Positions 5,175 to 8,231 of a stretch of DNA of 8,231 bases are shown piece after piece. Every line of letters begins with the position of its first letter. Position 1 is the first letter of the stretch. The position numbers and the translations under genes are program-made. This DNA comes from Thermoplasmata archaeon (lineage in GTDB: Archaea > Thermoplasmatota > Thermoplasmata > GCA-020350865), in assembly GCA_020351895.1 (NCBI GenBank), contig CP070672.1:738934-747164 (forward strand), in the 5' to 3' direction. The notes under the pieces were generated by a model. That model was not told the origin of the DNA, did not search any database, and worked only from the letters and a program-made list of their open reading frames with translations.

Positions 5175-7289
5175 TCACAGAAGGACATTCCATATTTTCT
5201 CTACCTTTGAGTGAATCCAGTATCCTTTACCCCTTTTAAAGTAATCGGGCTCCCTGAGCTCTTCCCAATTTTGGATTGTGGCATTATAAGTCCAGATCGA
5301 ATCAACATCATCGCCGAGGGCGAGGTTGTTCAGGGCTGTACTTACGCTATTATTGCTCAACGAAGGGTAACCAATAAGATTCCAACCTGTTTTGAGAGTT
5401 ATACTCTGATTTTCTGTAGGTATTATTCCGGAGCATTCGAGTAGAACGCCTCCAGTTTGAGTTATATGCACCCAAAAGCCCATGTTTTGGTCAATATTCC
5501 CTAAATCGTTTAATCGTGAAGGTTTTAAGATATGGTTTTGTTTCCAATGGTCTGAATTATCTCCAGTGTTATACCATTGCACGGCATCGTAGGATCCATT
5601 TATGGAGTTCAGAACACTAAAAAGGTCTGTATCCATCTGGATGAATGGAATAGAGATAAGGTTCCAACCTTCATAAAGCTGGATATCATAACATTGTGAG
5701 GTATCGATAGTGAAATTCCAGACCCAATTTGGCGAGGTTATATTAAATCCATCATAGGTATAGGTATGCCAATACCATTTGCCATCTAGTAACGGTGGAG
5801 GTTTCCAAGATGTGGATGTTATCCAACCGCTGTAGTAAACTGTGCCGCTTTCAGCATCTGCTTGGTCAGAGATAGTGAAATTATAATAGATGGTGTCGTT
5901 GTCTGGATCGATAACCGGATTGACTTTTAATGATGGTGTGGTATTGATTAGAGTGGAATCGATTGGTGGGGATAGTGGGGTGGTCATTGGTGGTTCCCAG
6001 TTTGATCGGGAAAGGTAGATCTCCCAATTTGTTCCACTTCTAAAATCCTGCCAAACAATATAGACATGACCGTTATCATCCATTGCAATGTGAGGCGTAT
6101 ATTGGTTTTCTGTCCCAACATCGTCATTTACCCTTTGATTGCTACTAAATGTATTACCACCATCAGTGGAGTTTGCGAAATATATATCCGAGTTTCCATT
6201 TCTTCCGTCCATCCATGCGACACCAATATAGCCTGTCTTATTGATAGCGATTGATGATATCCAATGAGAACCAGGAACATCGTCATTTACTTTCTTATTA
6301 GGACTGAAGTTTTCCCCTTCATCTGTTGAGTTAGTAAAATATATGTTCTCGCCACTTCTCCAATCATCCCATACAATGCCGATTATGCCATTATTAACTG
6401 CAATAGAAACATCTAATTGTTCGGTATTTCCTAAATCATCATTAACTCTTTTGTTAGGGCTAAACGATATACCACCATCCGTAGATTTGGCAAAATATAT
6501 GTCGGATCCTTTTGTAGAAATATTTCTATAATCCGTCCAAACAACATAGATATTGGTATTATCATTTACTGCAACGGAAGGTTCTGTTGCCGGGGCTACG
6601 CTATCACTCACTTTTACATTAGGATTGAACGATATCCCTCCGTTTGTTGAATTTGCATAATAAATGAAATAATTATTCCCTCCAGTCCGATTGTCGGACC
6701 AGACCACATGAATTTTGTTGTTTTTGTCTACTGCTATCAAGTGTCGCATAACCGATCCTCCAACACCACATTGTACTGTTGTATCCATTACTCTTACACT
6801 CGGATTGAAATTATGTCCGCCATCTGTCGAGTTAGCGTAATATATACCAGGTAGGTTTTCTCTTACGTCTATCCATACAACATGCACCTTACCATCGGGT
6901 CCAACAGCGATAGATGGTTGTTCTTGGGACCAATTTATATCTTTATTTATCCTCTTTACAAAATCAAATGATATGCCTCCATCAGAGGATTTGCCGATCC
7001 ACATCGAATGATTAAGAGTTGTAATATTTTCTTCACCCCAAATTACGTATATAGTTCCCTCATTATCGATAGCAATTGCGGGTTGTCCTTGATCTAAATC
7101 GCTAACCCTGCCTACAGGAATGTTGGAACCAAAGATTTCACCTGAGGTTTTATTATAAATAAGGTGGCTCACCGGTGATAGAGTAACGATAAAGATGATG
7201 GATATGGTAAATATCCTGATATCAATTCGGTGACTGAAACAACCATTACTTAGACCATACTTTTTCTGAGAGATATGGACTAAAATCAT
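5175..7289 (-). CDS. Secreted or surface protein: Asp-box beta-propeller, Ig/FN3-like domain, two GWNLI-type domains
   Basis: 704 residues; no enzyme can be named. A hydrophobic segment at about 26-45, preceded by Arg/His, looks like a signal peptide or membrane anchor. Residues about 54-430 hold seven sialidase-like propeller blades. Six contain Asp-box motifs (S-x-D/N-x-G-x-x-F at 101, 154, 214, 269, 321, 374), and blades 2-7 share a W-x-D-x-R strand (W139, W197, W251, W307, W359, W413). The catalytic Arg triad of true sialidases cannot be recognised, so a binding or scaffold role is as likely as hydrolysis. Residues about 431-531 form an Ig/FN3-like domain (DPDNDTIYYNFTI, WYWHTYTYDG, WNFTID). 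Residues about 536-704 are two copies of a domain starting EGWNLISIP and TGWNLIGYP. There is no C-terminal membrane helix or sorting motif. Many N-x-S/T sequons suggest glycosylation. The start is the only in-frame ATG near the hydrophobic segment, with a weak GGGAT-type SD. Confidence 0.9.
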   Translation of the reverse strand: MILVHISQKKYGLSNGCFSHRIDIRIFTISIIFIVTLSPVSHLIYNKTSGEIFGSNIPVGRVSDLDQGQPAIAIDNEGTIYVIWGEENITTLNHSMWIGKSSDGGISFDFVKRINKDINWSQEQPSIAVGPDGKVHVVWIDVRENLPGIYYANSTDGGHNFNPSVRVMDTTVQCGVGGSVMRHLIAVDKNNKIHVVWSDNRTGGNNYFIYYANSTNGGISFNPNVKVSDSVAPATEPSVAVNDNTNIYVVWTDYRNISTKGSDIYFAKSTDGGISFSPNKRVNDDLGNTEQLDVSIAVNNGIIGIVWDDWRSGENIYFTNSTDEGENFSPNKKVNDDVPGSHWISSIAINKTGYIGVAWMDGRNGNSDIYFANSTDGGNTFSSNQRVNDDVGTENQYTPHIAMDDNGHVYIVWQDFRSGTNWEIYLSRSNWEPPMTTPLSPPIDSTLINTTPSLKVNPVIDPDNDTIYYNFTISDQADAESGTVYYSGWITSTSWKPPPLLDGKWYWHTYTYDGFNITSPNWVWNFTIDTSQCYDIQLYEGWNLISIPFIQMDTDLFSVLNSINGSYDAVQWYNTGDNSDHWKQNHILKPSRLNDLGNIDQNMGFWVHITQTGGVLLECSGIIPTENQSITLKTGWNLIGYPSLSNNSVSTALNNLALGDDVDSIWTYNATIQNWEELREPDYFKRGKGYWIHSKVEKIWNVLL
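5178..5690 (-). repeat. Tandem pair of GWNLI-type C-terminal domains
   Basis: Within the 704-residue protein, residues 534-618 and 619-704 align as two diverged copies. Each has L-x-x-GWNLI, then a Leu/Asn-rich helix, then (Y/V)D-x-(V/I)-x-x-(Y)-x-x-x-x-x-x-W, then a GFWV or GYWI strand. Similar domains occur near the C-termini of many archaeal surface proteins; their ligand is unknown to me. Confidence 0.75.
6000..7130 (-). repeat. Seven-blade propeller repeats, about 52-60 residues each
   Basis: Protein-level repeats in the 704-residue product. Asp boxes are 53, 60, 55, 52 and 53 residues apart. The blade unit is roughly (S/P)-x-(I/V)-A-(V/I), then (I/V)-x-(V/I)-x-W-x-D-x-R, then (I/N)-Y-(F/Y)-(A/T)-N-S-T-(D/N)-G-G, then a (R/K)VNDD-like turn. 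The seventh blade lacks its last strand. The N-terminal GSNIPVGRVSD (54-64) resembles that missing strand, fitting a closed ring. Confidence 0.8.
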
Positions 7290-7320
7290 GATATCCCTTA
7301 TTATCCATTTACATCATTAC

Positions 7321-7334
7321 AAATAAATCTTTTT
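7321..7334 (-). promoter_or_regulatory. Possible BRE/TATA promoter for the 704-residue surface protein
   Basis: On the minus strand AAAAAG (BRE-like) is followed by ATTTATTT (TATA-like), centred about 35 bases before the ATG at 7289. Archaeal spacing would put the transcript start about 9 bases before the ATG. The match to the archaeal TATA consensus is moderate, and the 46-base gap also allows read-through from the upstream beta-helix gene. Confidence 0.3.
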
Positions 7335-7335
7335 A

Positions 7336-8231
7336 TCAAGTAATCCAAGGTCTGTAATCGATGAAACGAGGATATTTATCGCCTACACGGTCGCCTTGTC
7401 CGTATCTATTGTAGTCTCCTCCAAGTAAAGTATCATCCCAAGGATCATAAGGCCCGGTCGTATGACCCCACCAATTGTATTGTGCGTCGATTACCACTGA
7501 TGAATCATCATTATAAACCCCATACCCATGCCCTGATGATCCCCCTCCATTATTACATATATTATTGTAGTTGATTACAGGGTCGCTCTCATCTTCGCTC
7601 CATACTCCATTCATTGTATTGTTCTCAATATCGTTGTATTTGACGGTTGCGTGACTGCCTACCGTAAAATTGATGCCAGCATGATTGTTCCATCCTATCG
7701 TGTTGTTGTTAATATCATTCAGGGTGCTTCCATGGAGGTGAATACCGTCATAGGTATTCGATGATATGTTGTTGCTTGTGACGCAATTGTTATAGTTGCC
7801 AGTGAGATAGATGCCATGTTGGTTGTTCAAGGCAGTGTTGTTGGCAACGGTGTTGTTGTTGGACTCCACACAGACATGAATGCCGTTGAGGCCGTTCGAG
7901 AAGGCGGTATTGTTGACAATGGTGTTGTTGGCTGAGCGACAGAGCCACATACCGTGTTCGCTGTTCCACGAGAAATTGATGTTGGTGATAGTGTTGCAGG
8001 TGGAGTAAGCCATATAGGTGCCAATATTATTCGAGGGAGTTGTATTGTTGATGATTGTGTTATTGCTAGATTCATATAGACTTATCCCATGCCAATTGTT
8101 AGAGGATGCGGTGTTGTTAGCTATCATGTTATTTGAGGAAAAGCCTAGTTGTATACCAACATCACCATCAGATACATTCTGATTCTCAACGGTCACACCG
8201 GTACAGTTGGCGAGTATCACCTCTCCAGCTC
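7336..8231 (-). CDS. NosD-like parallel beta-helix surface protein, 5'-partial
   Basis: The reading frame is open to the right edge: codons before the GTG at 8220 continue as Ala-Gly-Glu, so that GTG is probably an internal valine. Numbering from it (294 residues), ten right-handed beta-helix coils are visible. Each has a Gly-(I/V/T/M)-x-(L/F/V) strand and Asn-rich turns (NNTI, NNT). The coil glycines fall at 22, 45, 67, 90, 113, 136, 159, 182, 205 and 234. The end contains YNWWGHTTGPYDP (248-260) and DKYPRFIDYRPWIT, a cap often seen on archaeal NosD-type proteins. Family members bind or cut polysaccharides or act as surface scaffolds; NosD itself serves in copper-site maturation of N2O reductase, but no nos genes are here. 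No C-terminal anchor is visible. Asn-rich turns supply many N-x-S/T sequons. Probably exported; the signal peptide lies outside the window. It ends 46 bases before the propeller gene on the same strand. Confidence 0.88.
   Translation of the reverse strand, partial: AGEVILANCTGVTVENQNVSDGDVGIQLGFSSNNMIANNTASSNNWHGISLYESSNNTIINNTTPSNNIGTYMAYSTCNTITNINFSWNSEHGMWLCRSANNTIVNNTAFSNGLNGIHVCVESNNNTVANNTALNNQHGIYLTGNYNNCVTSNNISSNTYDGIHLHGSTLNDINNNTIGWNNHAGINFTVGSHATVKYNDIENNTMNGVWSEDESDPVINYNNICNNGGGSSGHGYGVYNDDSSVVIDAQYNWWGHTTGPYDPWDDTLLGGDYNRYGQGDRVGDKYPRFIDYRPWIT
7501..8157 (-). repeat. Beta-helix coil repeats with a 69-bp period
   Basis: Ten coils in the NosD-like protein, with glycine-to-glycine spacing of 23, 22, 23, 23, 23, 23, 23, 23 and 29 residues. 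At the DNA level this gives a degenerate 69-bp tandem pattern, seen on the + strand as recurrent GTGTTGTTGG-like words around 7830-8120. Confidence 0.8.

Noticed and set aside
5175..7289. Calling the propeller protein a sialidase
   Set aside because: Asp boxes are shared by many non-enzymatic propellers, and no Arg triad or catalytic Tyr/Glu/Asp set can be recognised.
7501..8157. Regular 69-bp repeats that could suggest a CRISPR array or minisatellite
   Set aside because: The units are diverged, contiguous, in frame and encode beta-helix coils; there are no identical repeats with unique spacers.
7336..8231. Calling the beta-helix gene nosD (copper processing)
   Set aside because: The NosD-like label reflects the repeat fold only; no nitrous-oxide reductase or nosFY genes are in the window.

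Overview
The window is archaeal. Its first 5.1 kb is the distal part of a spc-type ribosomal protein operon on the + strand: eL32, eL19, uL18, uS5, uL30, uL15 and SecY. eL32 and eL19 occur only in archaea and eukaryotes, and this gene order is the classic archaeal one. Shine-Dalgarno (SD) sites are clear (GGTGA, GGAGG). The Glu/Lys-rich proteins and the large secreted proteins in the second half resemble uncultured Thermoplasmata-like Euryarchaeota. That placement is an inference from style, not a phylogeny.

Region 1 (1-5079, + strand): seven tightly packed genes with overlapping or nearly touching ends, surely one transcript. Six encode large- or small-subunit ribosomal proteins and the last encodes the channel subunit of the Sec translocon. 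Two ribosomal proteins carry long charged low-complexity extensions: the N-terminus of eL32 and the C-terminus of uS5. SecY has an N-terminal extension that looks like two extra membrane helices, and two enlarged outside loops.

Region 2 (5080-5174): a short AT-rich gap between convergent genes, with T-runs that could end the operon transcript. The adenylate kinase gene that commonly follows secY in archaea is absent here.

Region 3 (5175-8231, - strand): two genes for secreted or surface proteins. The upstream one (cut by the right edge) is a right-handed parallel beta-helix protein of the NosD-like type, with ten visible coils. Forty-six bases downstream is a 704-residue protein with a signal or anchor helix, a seven-bladed Asp-box beta-propeller, an Ig/FN3-like domain and two tandem GWNLI-type C-terminal domains. 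The two are probably co-expressed cell-surface or exported glycoproteins; no enzyme activity can be assigned.

No tRNA, rRNA, CRISPR array, insertion sequence or integrase was seen. Most of the window is ordinary core biology. The items worth a second look are the SecY extension and loops, the charged ribosomal protein tails, and the modular surface-protein pair.
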